The notes under the pieces were generated by a model. The model saw only the letters and a list, made by a program, of their open reading frames with translations, ran no database searches and had not been told where the DNA came from. Shown here one piece after another: positions 24,548-33,688 of a stretch of 64,000 nt of DNA (positions are counted from its first letter, which is position 1; each line of letters starts with the position of its first letter). This DNA is from Streptantibioticus parmotrematis (GTDB lineage: Bacteria; Actinomycetota; Actinomycetes; Streptomycetales; Streptomycetaceae), in NCBI RefSeq assembly GCF_019890615.1, contig NZ_JAINVZ010000010.1, forward strand, positions 1 to 64,000, given 5' to 3'. A program made the translations under genes and the position numbers.

Positions 24548-24847
24548 CGTCGTCTCCCGTTGTGAACCCGTGATGGGTGGATCACCAACTCGCTCGCGGG
24601 CCGCCGGACTTGCGGTGGCGCCGCCCTCGAGGTGACACCGAGTCTGCTGAAACCGGCCGGGTGGTCACCAGTGCCGCGCTCACGAGGCGCACGTGAAAAT
24701 CTCATGCCTCGGACCAGTGGAAACGCACGCCCGCTTCAGGAGTACGGCACTGTCGGCGCGGGGTAGCGGGATGGGACCTTCGTAACGCTCGAAAAGCCCG
24801 TACCGAACCGATCGGAGCATCGGGCAGACCATGCCACGGAGGAAGCA
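24548..24847. promoter_or_regulatory. Divergent promoter region between RiPP operon and SARP gene
   Basis: A 300-base gene-free stretch from which the RiPP/kinase operon (minus) and the SARP gene (plus) diverge. It contains a CCGATCGG palindrome near 24811 and a relatively AT-rich portion around 24690-24740. I see no firm -35/-10 pair. Shared control of both directions is plausible. Confidence 0.5.
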
Positions 24848-25666
24848 ATGGACATCAAGGTCCTGGGGCCCCTGAGCGCGGAGACGGGCGGCGTGTCGAT
24901 CGTCCCCACCGCGGGCAAGCCCCGTCAGATCCTTGCGCTGCTGGCCGTCTACGCCAACCAGGTGCTGCCGGTGCCGACGCTGATGGAGGAGATCTGGGGC
25001 TCGGAGATGCCCCGCAGCGCGCTCACCACGTTGCAGACCTACATCCTTCAGCTGCGCCGCCGGCTCACCGCCGCGCTGGGCCCTGACGCGCTCTACGGGA
25101 GCAAGGACGTCCTGGTCACCCGGCACGGCGGCTACCTGCTCCAGGTCCAGCCGGGCGCTGTCGACGTGCACGAGTACGACCGGCTGGTCGCCGAGGGCCG
25201 CAAGGCCGCCGACGAGGGCGACGCCAGGAGCGCCTCCCGGCTCTACCGCGAGGCGCTGGGCCTGTGGCGCGGTCCCGCGCTGGTGGACGTCAAGGTCGGG
25301 CCGATGCTGGAGATCGAGCTGGTCCGGCTGGAGGAGAGCCGCCTGGGCGTCCTGGAACGCCGTATCGACGCGGAACTGATGCTCGGTCAGCACGCCGAAC
25401 TGGTCAGTGAGTTGACGGCACTGACGAGGCGTCACCCGCTGCACGAGGGGCTGCACGCGCAGTGCATGGCGGCGCTCTACCGGTCCGGCCGGCAGTGGCA
25501 GGCGCTCGAGGTCTACCAGGCGCTGCGGGGGCGCCTGGTGGACGAACTCGGTCTCGAGCCCTCCCCGCGGCTGCAACGCCTCCACCAGGCCGTGCTGTCC
25601 GGGGACCCCGCGCTGGAGTTCGCCCACGAACAGCGGCGTCCCGTGCTCGACCTGTTCGCCGCCTGA
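24848..25666 (+). CDS. SARP-family pathway activator
   Basis: The 272-aa protein has the Streptomyces antibiotic regulatory protein layout: an OmpR-like winged helix (MDIKVLGPLSAE... PRQILALLAVYANQVLPV... LQTYILQLRRRL, residues 1-95) and a bacterial transcriptional activation domain (about 100-250) with DVHEYDRLVAEGRKA and YRSGRQWQALEVYQALRG. SARPs bind heptamer direct repeats near -35 and activate antibiotic genes. It stands at the left edge of the PKS genes and is their most likely activator. It has a good GGAGGA site. Confidence 0.93.
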   Translation: MDIKVLGPLSAETGGVSIVPTAGKPRQILALLAVYANQVLPVPTLMEEIWGSEMPRSALTTLQTYILQLRRRLTAALGPDALYGSKDVLVTRHGGYLLQVQPGAVDVHEYDRLVAEGRKAADEGDARSASRLYREALGLWRGPALVDVKVGPMLEIELVRLEESRLGVLERRIDAELMLGQHAELVSELTALTRRHPLHEGLHAQCMAALYRSGRQWQALEVYQALRGRLVDELGLEPSPRLQRLHQAVLSGDPALEFAHEQRRPVLDLFAA

Positions 25667-25782
25667 CCCCCGCGCCCGGTGCCCCCCACCCGGACGCCCG
25701 CCCGCCCCGCCCCTTCCGGATCCCCCCACGCCGCCACGGCCGACCGGCCGTCACGGCACCGCACACCACGCACCGACCCAGT

Positions 25783-25809
25783 GCCCCGCTCGGTCCCTTC
25801 GAGCGGGGC
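25783..25809 (+). terminator. Terminator after SARP gene
   Basis: A perfect 10-bp stem (25783-25792 with 25800-25809, 7-base loop) lies 120 bases after the SARP stop and about 95 bases before the cyclase start. Confidence 0.65.
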
Positions 25810-25904
25810 CTCGGTCTGACTCCATCCGGTCTCCAGCACCGGCCCGCACAGTGTGCGGCGCAGACCGCTCACCAGCCCGTGCAGTCCATTCAGGGGGTTT
25901 CACC

Positions 25905-26678
25905 GTGCCCGTCATAGACCTGTCGTCTCCGGTCGACGCGTCCGGCTGGGAGCCGGACCCCATCGTCCACGAGATCATGACGCCCGCCGAGGGCGCCCGC
26001 CACATGGCCGAGGAGATGAAGACCCACTTCGGTCTCGACTTCGACCCGGCCGACCTGCCGGGCGGTGAACTGCTCTCCCTGGACACCCTCACGCTCACCA
26101 GCCACACCGGCACCCACGTCGACGCGCCCTCGCACTACGGCTCCCAGGGCGACTACGGCACGCCCCGGCACATCGACCAGATGCCGCTGGACTGGTTCTG
26201 GCGGCCGGGCGTGGTGCTGGACGTGCGGGACGTCGGCGTCGGCGTCATCGACCGGGCGCGGGTGGAGAAGGCGCTCGCCGACATCGGCTACCAGCCGAAG
26301 CCGCTGGACATCGTCATCCTGCACACCGGTGCCTCCCAACATGTGGGCACGCCGCGGTACTTCACCGACTTCGCCGGGCTCGACGGGCCCGCCACCGACT
26401 ACCTGCTGGACCTCGGGGTGCGGGTGATCGGCACCGACGCGTGGAGCCTGGACGCACCGTTCACCGACATGATCCGCCGCTACCAGGAGACCGGCGACCG
26501 CTCGGTGCTGTGGCCCGCGCACTTCGCCGGGCGCCGCCGCGAGTACTGCCAGGTGGAGCGGCTGGCCAACCTCGACGCCCTGCCGGAGCCGTTCGGCTTC
26601 CAGGTGGCGTGCTTCCCGGTGAAGATCGCGGGCGCCGGCGCGGGCTGGACCCGGGCCGTGGCCCTGGTGGACGAGTGA
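25905..26678 (+). CDS. Polyketide cyclase of the kynurenine-formamidase-like fold (DpsY/SnoaM type)
   Basis: The 257-aa protein bears the family metal-site signature SHTGTHVDAPSHYG (about residues 65-78), the conserved opening VPVIDLSSPVD and a closing GVRVIGTDAWSLD segment. In anthracycline clusters members of this family (DpsY, SnoaM, AknW) close the second and third rings of the poly-beta-ketone. GTG is taken as start because GGGGG lies 9 bases upstream; an in-frame ATG at 25851 is an alternative. It is the first gene of an apparent seven-gene plus-strand operon and overlaps the thioesterase by 4 bases. Confidence 0.85.
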   Translation: MPVIDLSSPVDASGWEPDPIVHEIMTPAEGARHMAEEMKTHFGLDFDPADLPGGELLSLDTLTLTSHTGTHVDAPSHYGSQGDYGTPRHIDQMPLDWFWRPGVVLDVRDVGVGVIDRARVEKALADIGYQPKPLDIVILHTGASQHVGTPRYFTDFAGLDGPATDYLLDLGVRVIGTDAWSLDAPFTDMIRRYQETGDRSVLWPAHFAGRRREYCQVERLANLDALPEPFGFQVACFPVKIAGAGAGWTRAVALVDE

Positions 26679-27439
26679 CCGGCGACGCGGGGGAGGCCGC
26701 CAGACCCTGGCTGTTCTGCTTCCACCACGCGGGCGCGGGCGTGTCCTGCTTCGCGCCCTGGCAGAACGTCCTGGGGGACGCCGCCGAGGTGGTGCCCGTC
26801 CTGCTGCCGGGCCGGGAGACCCGGGTGCGCGAGGCCCGCATCACCGACCCCGAACAACTCCTCGTCGAACTCGACGAGTTGATCGGACCGCTGCTGGACC
26901 GCCCGTACCTGCTGTACGGGCACAGCCTCGGCGGCCTGGTCGCCTACACCTTCGCCCGGCACCGTGAACGGCTGGGCGAGCGCGGCCCGTCGCTGGTGTC
27001 GGTCGGCGCCGTGCAGCCCCCGCACCTGCGCTCCCCGGTGGTGCGCGGGGTGGACCTGCCCGACCTGGACCTGCTGCGGCTGCTGGTGTCGTACGACACC
27101 CTGCCGCCGGAGGCCGCGCACGGCGGGCACGTGTGGGAGCGCAGGGTGCTTCCGGCGCTGCGGGACGACCTGCGGCTCGCCGAGGCGCTGTGCGAGATCG
27201 AGCACTCGCCGCTGCGCGCGCCGCTGCTGGCGCTCGCCTCGGCGGAGGACCCGATCGCGCCGCTGGCCGGGATGGCCGAGTGGGCGGACTACGCGCCGGG
27301 CGGCTTCGAGCTGCGCACGGTGACCGGTTCGCACTTCTTCGTACGCGGCAAGGCGGCGCCGCTGGCGCTGCGGGAGGCCGCCCTCGACCTGCGGTATGCG
27401 CGATCGGACGGCCTCCGGCCCGAGTTGAGCGCGCTTTGA
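26675..27439 (+). CDS. Type II thioesterase (alpha/beta hydrolase)
   Basis: The 254-aa enzyme has the GHSLGG nucleophile elbow (residues 82-87, Ser), FCFHHAGAG oxyanion strand, ASAEDPIAPL (Asp) and VTGSHFFV (His). It is a proofreading thioesterase that removes wrong acyl groups from carrier proteins; this type is common with NRPS and modular PKS and less so with type II PKS. The GTG start overlaps the cyclase stop. Confidence 0.9.
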   Translation: MTGDAGEAARPWLFCFHHAGAGVSCFAPWQNVLGDAAEVVPVLLPGRETRVREARITDPEQLLVELDELIGPLLDRPYLLYGHSLGGLVAYTFARHRERLGERGPSLVSVGAVQPPHLRSPVVRGVDLPDLDLLRLLVSYDTLPPEAAHGGHVWERRVLPALRDDLRLAEALCEIEHSPLRAPLLALASAEDPIAPLAGMAEWADYAPGGFELRTVTGSHFFVRGKAAPLALREAALDLRYARSDGLRPELSAL

Positions 27440-27448
27440 GAGGGGGGA

Positions 27449-27562
27449 GTGACAGTCGTGAGCACGAGATCGACCGAGCAGAGAGGTGATGTGGCCGTGA
27501 AGACAACCAATACCCGGGCCCTGGCGGCGCGGGCGGCACGGCCCTCGGGGAGGCAGCGATGA
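27449..27562 (+). CDS. Possible 37-aa small ORF coupled to KS-alpha
   Basis: A GTG start follows GGGGGGAG. The frame is rich in Arg, Ala and Thr and its TGA overlaps the KS-alpha ATG (ATGA). It may be a coupling leader for translation of the ketosynthase, or simply chance. The protein resembles nothing that I know. Confidence 0.25.
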   Translation: MTVVSTRSTEQRGDVAVKTTNTRALAARAARPSGRQR

Positions 27563-28827
27563 GCCGGCGGGTGGTCATCACCGGCATCGGCGTGGTGGCT
27601 CCCGGCGGGGTGGGGACCAAGGACTTCTGGTCGCTGCTCACCGAGGGACGCACCGCGACCCGGGCGATCTCGCTCTTCGACGCCTCCTCGTTCCGGTCCA
27701 GGATCGCCGCCGAGGCGGACTTCGACCCGGTCAAGGAGGGCCTGACCCCGCAGGAGATCCGGCGCCTGGACCGCGCGGCGCAGTTCGCCGTGGTCAGCGC
27801 GCGGGAGGCGGTGGCCGACAGCGGTCTGGACATCGCCGCCCTCGACCCGTTCCGCACCGGTGTCACGGTCGGCAGCGCGGTCGGCGCCACCATGGGCCTG
27901 GACAGCGAGTACGCGGTGGTCAGCAACGGCGGCCAGGACTGGGTGGTGGACCACCACTACGCCGTGCCGCAGCTGTTCGACTACTTCGTGCCCGCCTCGT
28001 TCGCCAAGGAGGTCGCCTGGACGGTCGGCGCCCAGGGGCCGACCGCGGTGGTCTCCACCGGCTGCACCTCGGGCCTGGACTCGGTCGGTCACGCGGTCGA
28101 GCTGATCCGCGAGGGCAGCGCCGACACCATGATCGCCGGAGCGACCGAGGCGCCGATCTCGCCGGTGTCGGTGGCCTGCTTCGACGCCATCAAGGCCACC
28201 TCGCCGCGCAACGACGACCCGGAGCACGCCTCCCGGCCGTTCGACAAGACCCGCAACGGCTTCGTGCTCGGCGAGGGCTCCGCGGTCTTCGTGCTGGAGG
28301 AGCTGGAGCAGGCCCGCCGCCGCGGCGCGCACATCTACGCGGAGATCGGCGGCTTCGCCTCCCGCAGCAACGCCTACCACATGACGGGTCTGCGCCCCGA
28401 CGGCGCCGAGATGGCCGAGGCCATCCGGGTCGCGCTGGACGAGGCCCGTCTCGACGCCACCGCCGTGGACTACATCAACGCGCACGGCTCCGGCACCAAG
28501 CAGAACGACCGCCACGAGACGGCCGCGTTCAAGCGCAGCCTCGGCGACCACGCGTACGCCACCCCGGTCAGCTCCATCAAGTCGATGATCGGGCACTCGC
28601 TCGGCGCCATCGGCTCCCTGGAGGTGGCGGCCTGCGCGCTGGCCATCGAGCACGGTGTCGTGCCGCCGACCGCGAACCTGCACGAGCCGGACCCGGAGTG
28701 CGACTTGGACTACACGCCGCTGACCGCCCGCGAGAAGACCATCGACACCGTGCTCACCGTGGGCAGCGGCTTCGGCGGCTTCCAGAGCGCGATGGTGCTC
28801 AACCGGCCGGAACGGAGGGCCGCCTGA
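27559..28827 (+). CDS. Type II PKS ketosynthase alpha (KS-alpha)
   Basis: The 422-aa KS has the catalytic Cys169 ([12 protein letters not shown]), the two histidine motifs ([14 protein letters not shown] and [10 protein letters not shown]) and a C-terminal [11 protein letters not shown]. Together with the next gene it forms the heterodimer that extends the ACP-bound chain with malonyl units. GGGGAGG stands just ahead of the ATG. The stop and the start of the chain-length factor share one base (TGATG), the classical act-type coupling. Confidence 0.97.
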   Translation: MSRRVVITGIGVVAPGGVGTKDFWSLLTEGRTATRAISLFDASSFRSRIAAEADFDPVKEGLTPQEIRRLDRAAQFAVVSAREAVADSGLDIAALDPFRTGVTVGSAVGATMGLDSEYAVVSNGGQDWVVDHHYAVPQLFDYFVPASFAKEVAWTVGAQGPTAVVSTGCTSGLDSVGHAVELIREGSADTMIAGATEAPISPVSVACFDAIKATSPRNDDPEHASRPFDKTRNGFVLGEGSAVFVLEELEQARRRGAHIYAEIGGFASRSNAYHMTGLRPDGAEMAEAIRVALDEARLDATAVDYINAHGSGTKQNDRHETAAFKRSLGDHAYATPVSSIKSMIGHSLGAIGSLEVAACALAIEHGVVPPTANLHEPDPECDLDYTPLTAREKTIDTVLTVGSGFGGFQSAMVLNRPERRAA

Positions 28828-30080
28828 TGACCACCCCAGTGCTGGAACGTTCCGCCGGATCGCCGCAGCGGGCCAGGACCGCGCTGTTCACCGGCATCGG
28901 TGTCGCCGCCCCCAACGGGCTCGGCACCGAGGCCTGGTGGGCCGCGACACTGGCCGGCACCAACGGCATCGACCGCGTCACCCGCTTCGACCCCAGCAGC
29001 TACCCGGCGCAACTCGCCGGTGAGGTGCCCGGGTTCACCGCCGAGGAGCACATCCCCAGCCGCCTGCTGCCGCAGACCGACCACATGACGCGGCTCGCGC
29101 TGTACGCGGCGAAGGAGGCCATCGACGACGCGGGTGTCGACCCGGCGCAGCTGCCGGAGTTCGCCGCGGGCGTGGTCACCGCCAGCTCGGCCGGTGGCTT
29201 CGAGTTCGGCCAGCGCGAGCTGGAGGCGCTGTGGAGCAAGGGCGGGCAGTACGTCAGCGCGTACCAGTCCTTCGCCTGGTTCTACGCCGTCAACTCCGGC
29301 CAGATCTCCATCCGGCACGGCATGCGCGGCCCCTCCGGCGTCCTGGTCACCGAGCAGGCGGGCGGCCTCGACGCGGTCGCCCAGGCCCGCCGCCAGCTGC
29401 GCAAGGGCTCCCGCCTGATCGTCACCGGCGGCGTGGACGGCGCGATCTGCCCCTGGGGCTGGACCGCGCAGCTCGCCGGGGCGCGCCTGAGCCCGGTCAA
29501 CGAACCCGACAGCGCCTTCGTGCCGTTCGACGCCCGTGCCCGCGGCTACGTGCCCGGCGAGGGCGGCGCGATCCTCATCCTGGAGGACGCCGACGAGGCC
29601 CGCGAGCGCGGCGCCCGCGTCTACGGACGGCTCGCCGGATACGCCGCCACCTTCGACCCGAAGCCCGGCACCGGCGGCGAGCCCGGCCTGCGCCGCGCCG
29701 CCGAACTCGCCCTGGCCGAGGCCGGGGTGGGCACCGCCGACGTGGACGTGGTCTTCGCCGACGGCTCCGGCGTGGAGGAACTGGACCGCCAGGAGGCGGA
29801 CGCCATCAGCGGCCTGTTCGGCTCGCGCGGGGTGCCGGTCACCGTGCCGAAGACGATGACGGGACGCCTCTACGCGGGCGGCGCGGCGCTCGACCTGGCC
29901 GCGGCCCTGCTGTCCATCCGCGACGGGCTGATCCCGCCCACCGTCAACGTCGAGCGGCAGGCCGAGGGCATCGACCTCGACCTGGTCACCGCCGTGCGGC
30001 CGCACCCGGTGCGCACCGTGCTGGTGCTGGCCCGCGGCAACGGCGGCTTCAACGCCGCGGCCGTCGTCACCGCCGACTGA
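28827..30080 (+). CDS. Chain-length factor (KS-beta)
   Basis: The 417-aa KS homologue has Gln177 (VTEQAGGLDAV) in place of the catalytic cysteine. This is the diagnostic KS-beta change that makes it a decarboxylating partner and length determinant. The size of the growing chain cannot be read reliably by eye. It is followed 68 bases later by the ACP. The overall pairing KS-alpha/KS-beta/ACP defines the minimal PKS of the cluster. Confidence 0.97.
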   Translation: MTTPVLERSAGSPQRARTALFTGIGVAAPNGLGTEAWWAATLAGTNGIDRVTRFDPSSYPAQLAGEVPGFTAEEHIPSRLLPQTDHMTRLALYAAKEAIDDAGVDPAQLPEFAAGVVTASSAGGFEFGQRELEALWSKGGQYVSAYQSFAWFYAVNSGQISIRHGMRGPSGVLVTEQAGGLDAVAQARRQLRKGSRLIVTGGVDGAICPWGWTAQLAGARLSPVNEPDSAFVPFDARARGYVPGEGGAILILEDADEARERGARVYGRLAGYAATFDPKPGTGGEPGLRRAAELALAEAGVGTADVDVVFADGSGVEELDRQEADAISGLFGSRGVPVTVPKTMTGRLYAGGAALDLAAALLSIRDGLIPPTVNVERQAEGIDLDLVTAVRPHPVRTVLVLARGNGGFNAAAVVTAD

Positions 30081-30148
30081 GCCACCCCGTACCACCTGCC
30101 CCACCACTGTGTTCCGCCCTGCCGAACGTATACGAAAGGTGTTTCGCG

Positions 30149-30406
30149 ATGACCCTCTCCGAACTGACCAACCTGCTGCGCGAGTGCGCCGGTGAGGCCG
30201 AAGGCGTGGACCTGGACGGCGACGTCCTGGACACCGCGCTGGCCGACCTCGGCTACGACTCCCTCGCGGTGCTCCAGACCACCGGCCGCATCGAGCGGGA
30301 CTACGACATCCGGCTGTCGGACGACACGGTGGCCGAGGCCACCACGCCGCGGCTGCTGCTGGACTTCATCAACGAGAGCCTGGCGCAGTCCCAGCAGGCC
30401 GCCTGA
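30149..30406 (+). CDS. Type II PKS acyl carrier protein
   Basis: The 85-aa acidic protein has the phosphopantetheine motif DLGYDSLAVLQ with the modified Ser at about residue 41 and the helical ends of act-type ACPs. It carries the growing polyketide for KS-alpha/beta. A GAAAGG site precedes the ATG. An 18-bp hairpin follows its stop. Confidence 0.96.
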   Translation: MTLSELTNLLRECAGEAEGVDLDGDVLDTALADLGYDSLAVLQTTGRIERDYDIRLSDDTVAEATTPRLLLDFINESLAQSQQAA

Positions 30407-30428
30407 TCCACCGGGCGGAGCGCGGTGC

Positions 30429-30468
30429 GACGGCCGCCGGTACCGGGAGACCGGTGCCGGCGGCCGTC
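30429..30468 (+). terminator. Strong hairpin with GAGA tetraloop between ACP and GT genes
   Basis: Arms 30429-30446 and 30451-30468 pair over 18 bp with one G-U pair, closing on a GAGA (GNRA-type) loop. No T-run follows. It may terminate part of the transcripts, or protect the 3' end of the ACP mRNA so that ACP is made in excess over downstream genes. Confidence 0.65.
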
Positions 30469-30531
30469 CGCGTATCCCCGGCTCCCCGCACCGAACACCC
30501 CCAACACCCTGATGAGAAAGGGGAGTCGACC

Positions 30532-31701
30532 ATGCGCGTACTGCTCGTGGTGGCCCCGGTACGAACCCATCTGCTCCCCATCGTCCCGCTCGCCTGGGCC
30601 CTCCAGGCCGCCGGGCACCAGGTCCTGCTGTGCGGGGAGCCGCTGACCGTGGAGACCGCGCGCGGCGCCGGGCTGCACACCGCCGAGGTCGCGGTGCGCC
30701 CCGGACCCGCCGGACCTCCCAAGCCGTCCGGCAAACCGGCGGGCGGCGCGTCCGCGTCGAACGGCTCGCGCGGGTGGCAGCCGGACTGGGACGCGCTCGC
30801 GGCGCGCTGGCAGGCCCGCGTCGGCCGGGTCCTCGACGGCTATCTGGCGCTGGCCCGCGAGTGGCGGCCCGACCTGATCATCTCGGACCCGGTGGAGTTC
30901 TCCGGGCCCATCGTCGCGGGCGCCCTCGGCATCCCGGCCGTCGTGCACCGCTGGGGGCCCGACGTGCTGACCACGCAGGCCCGCGAGCCCGCCCGCCGGG
31001 CCCTGAAGCCGCTGGCGGAGCAGGCCGGTTCCGACGGCGGGCTGCCCGACCCGGCGCTGCTGCTCGACCCCTGCCCGCCCAGCATGCGGCCCGAGGGCGC
31101 GGCGCCCGGCGAGCCGGTGCGCTTCGTGCCGTACAACGGGCCGGGCGGCTACCCCGACTGGCGGCCGCGCGGCGACGGCGAGCGCGTCGTCTGCGTCTCC
31201 TACAGCCCGCGCACCGTGGACGAGTTGGGCGTGGGCGGGCTGGCGGCGCTGGCCCGGGCCTTCGACGGGATGGACGGCGTCCGCGCGCTGCTCACCCTCA
31301 GCGACGCGCACGCCGAACTGCTCGGGCCGGTGCCCGGCAACGTCGAGGTGGTCGCGCCCGCGCCGCTGTCGCTGCTGCTGGACCGCTGCGCGGCCGTCGT
31401 CCACCACGGTGGCTCGGGCACCGGGCTGACCGCGCTGGCGACGGGACTGCCGCAGTTGGTGCTCCCGCAGGCGCTGCCCGCGCTGGACGTCTACGCCGAG
31501 CGCATCACCGCGAGCGGCGCGGGCTTCGCGGTGGACCACGGCGACCAGGACGACCCGGCCCGGCTGCGCACCGCGCTGGACACGCTGCTCGGCGACCCGC
31601 GCTACGCGAAGGACGCGCAGCGCTGCGCCGACGAGGTGCGGGCGATGCCACTGCCGTCCCAACTGGTGCCGCGTTTGGAGGAGTTGGCGGGCCGCTCCTG
31701 A
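30532..31701 (+). CDS. GT1-family glycosyltransferase 1
   Basis: The 389-aa enzyme is of the GT-B fold used for dTDP-deoxysugars. Its N-terminal acceptor domain begins MRVLLVVAPVRTHLLPIVPL, and the C-terminal donor site holds VVHHGGSGTGLTALATGLPQ (about residues 287-306). DPCPPSMRPEG lies in the family-typical linker. It attaches an activated sugar to the polyketide or to a sugar already attached. It is one of four such paralogues in the cluster. A bidirectional terminator follows. Confidence 0.92.
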   Translation: MRVLLVVAPVRTHLLPIVPLAWALQAAGHQVLLCGEPLTVETARGAGLHTAEVAVRPGPAGPPKPSGKPAGGASASNGSRGWQPDWDALAARWQARVGRVLDGYLALAREWRPDLIISDPVEFSGPIVAGALGIPAVVHRWGPDVLTTQAREPARRALKPLAEQAGSDGGLPDPALLLDPCPPSMRPEGAAPGEPVRFVPYNGPGGYPDWRPRGDGERVVCVSYSPRTVDELGVGGLAALARAFDGMDGVRALLTLSDAHAELLGPVPGNVEVVAPAPLSLLLDRCAAVVHHGGSGTGLTALATGLPQLVLPQALPALDVYAERITASGAGFAVDHGDQDDPARLRTALDTLLGDPRYAKDAQRCADEVRAMPLPSQLVPRLEELAGRS

Positions 31702-31748
31702 GGGGCGGGCCGCCCCTGAAGGCGGGACGCTCCTGACGCGGGAACGAC

Positions 31749-31805
31749 ATGACAGTGCCGCCGCCCCCTCCTTCCTCACGGGGGAGGGGGCGGCGGCACC
31801 GTCAT
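31749..31805. terminator. Bidirectional terminator
   Basis: Arms 31749-31771 and 31783-31805 form an almost perfect 23-bp stem (ATGACAGTGCCGCC.. paired with ..GGCGGCACCGTCAT). It separates the convergent GT1 and NRPS-like genes. Confidence 0.85.
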
Positions 31806-31822
31806 GGCGTGGGCAGCCGGGG

Positions 31823-33688
31823 TCAGACGCGCCCGACCGCCTCCAGGTTGCCGTCCTCGCGCCAGCGCACCAGCTCCCCGGTGCGCACCATCCGGGTGCC
31901 CGGGGCGCCGTACGGGTCGGCGACGAACCGCTCGGCGGTCAGCGACGGATCGCCCAGGTAGCCGCGGGCCAGCCCGGCGCCCGCCACGTACAACTCGCCG
32001 ACCACGCCCACCGGGACGGGCTGCAACGCGCTGTCGAGCACGTAGACGCGGGTGCGGGGGAAGGGGCGGCCGATCGGCAGCACGCCCTCCGGGGTCGCGT
32101 CGCCGGGGTCGAGCCGGTAGCCGAGGCAGTCCACCGTGCCCTCGGTCAGCCGGTGCGAGTAGACCACCGGGACGCCCGGGTGCCGCTCACGCCAGCGCGC
32201 CAGCGCCTCGCCGTCCACCGGGCCGCCGCCCAGCATCAGCAGCCCGCTCGGCGCGGCGGCCGGCGACCGGAGCGCGTCCGGGGTGGTCTTGAGGAAGGTC
32301 AGCGGCGCGCTGCCGAGCGTGCGCGGCGCGTCCGCCTCCAGCGCGCCGACGCGCACCTGGCCGCCGCAGACCAGCGGGCCCAGCAGCGCGGTGACCGTCA
32401 GGTCGTCGGCGACCGGCAGGTGCAGCAGGGTCGCGCCCTGGAGCTGCGGGTAGCGCACCTGGCACCACGCGAGGTGGTCGACGAGCGAGCGGTGCTCGAC
32501 CACCACGCCCTTGGCGGCCTCCGCGTCCGGATACAGCACGTACGCCGCGTCCCTCGGGCCCGGCGCGGTCAACTGGCCCCGGTCGGAACGGGGTTCGCGC
32601 GCGCCGACCTGGCCCCTGCCGTCCAGCACCAGCCGCGCCGGGCCGGGCAGCGCCGCCACCGCGTCCTCGTGCGCCGCCGTGGTGACCGTCAGCGCGGCGC
32701 GGCTGTCGGCCAGCCGGAACGCCAGCCGGTCGGCGGACAGCCCGAGGTCCAGCGGCAGGTAGGCGGCGCCCGTCTTGAGCACCGCCAGCACGGACACCAC
32801 CAGTTCCGCCGAGGCGGGCAGCGCCAGCGCCACCACCCGCCCGGGCCCGACCCCGCGCGCCGCGAGCACCCCGGCCAACCGGTCGGAGCGCACGTCGAGT
32901 TGGCGGTACGTCAACGTGGCGTCGGGAGCGGAGACCGCGACGGAGTCCGGGGTGCGGCGTTCCTGGGCGGCGATCATGCCGGGCACGGTATGCCGGGGCG
33001 CCGGGCGGGCCGCGCCCGCGAACTCGACCAGGACCCGGCGGCGTTCGTCCGCGCTCAGCAGGTCCAGCAGCCCGATCGCGGTGTCCGGCGCGGCCAGCAC
33101 CATGGTGTCCAGGAAGTCGACGAAACGCCGCTGGTGCGCGGCGAGTTGCTCGGCGTCGTAGAGCGGGTTGGCCTGGAAGTCGATGCGCACGCCCGCGCCG
33201 TCCGGGTCCTCGTACGCGACGACCGCGAGGTCGGGGACCGGTCCGGCCCCGGTCAGGTTGTGGGCGACGGTCACCACCGGGCCGAGCAGCCTGCGGTCCA
33301 CCGACACCTGCCGCACCAGCTGGGCGACGGTCGTCTCCGGGCCGAGGTCGAGGCGCAGCGGCAGCACGTCGCCGGTGAGTGCCTGTGGCCCGCGCCCCGA
33401 CGCCGGGCGCCGGGTGGCCGGATCACGCCGGACGGCCACCGCCAGGCCGAGCGTCAGCGCCCGTTCCCCGGTGATCCGGTGCAGGTACGCGGCGACGGCG
33501 GCCATCGCGAGCGCGGGCCAGTCCACCGTCAGGTCGCGGGCCGCCGCGCGCAGTCGCTCGGTGCGGCGCACGACGAGCGCGTCGGCCGCCGCGTCGTCGT
33601 CCGCCACCGTGTGCCGGCCGAACCGGGCGCGGATCACCCCGGTCGGCGTGGCCGTCAACGGGCGCAGGGCACCCTGGACATCGGTCAT
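31823..33688 (-). CDS. Degenerate NRPS-like protein: partial condensation + truncated adenylation domain
   Basis: The 621-aa protein begins inside a condensation domain; only the C-terminal half is seen, with no HHxxxDG motif. It continues into an adenylation domain from about residue 230 (LTYRQLDVRSDRLA, GAAYLPLDLGLSADR). Core A3 is degraded to LYPDAEAAKGVVVEH, A5 to YSHRLTEG, and A8 reads RTGELVRW with Glu for the usual Asp. The chain stops at LEAVGRV, before the A9/A10 catalytic-lysine region, and has no carrier domain. Conventional amino-acid activation is therefore unlikely. An AAGGGGGAG site precedes the ATG, so the gene still looks translated. Confidence 0.8.
   Translation of the reverse strand: MTDVQGALRPLTATPTGVIRARFGRHTVADDDAAADALVVRRTERLRAAARDLTVDWPALAMAAVAAYLHRITGERALTLGLAVAVRRDPATRRPASGRGPQALTGDVLPLRLDLGPETTVAQLVRQVSVDRRLLGPVVTVAHNLTGAGPVPDLAVVAYEDPDGAGVRIDFQANPLYDAEQLAAHQRRFVDFLDTMVLAAPDTAIGLLDLLSADERRRVLVEFAGAARPAPRHTVPGMIAAQERRTPDSVAVSAPDATLTYRQLDVRSDRLAGVLAARGVGPGRVVALALPASAELVVSVLAVLKTGAAYLPLDLGLSADRLAFRLADSRAALTVTTAAHEDAVAALPGPARLVLDGRGQVGAREPRSDRGQLTAPGPRDAAYVLYPDAEAAKGVVVEHRSLVDHLAWCQVRYPQLQGATLLHLPVADDLTVTALLGPLVCGGQVRVGALEADAPRTLGSAPLTFLKTTPDALRSPAAAPSGLLMLGGGPVDGEALARWRERHPGVPVVYSHRLTEGTVDCLGYRLDPGDATPEGVLPIGRPFPRTRVYVLDSALQPVPVGVVGELYVAGAGLARGYLGDPSLTAERFVADPYGAPGTRMVRTGELVRWREDGNLEAVGRV

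Noticed and set aside
27559..30406. Assignment of the minimal PKS to a specific known antibiotic
   Set aside because: Gene content fits a C9-reduced aromatic polyketide, but chain length and product cannot be decided without database comparison.
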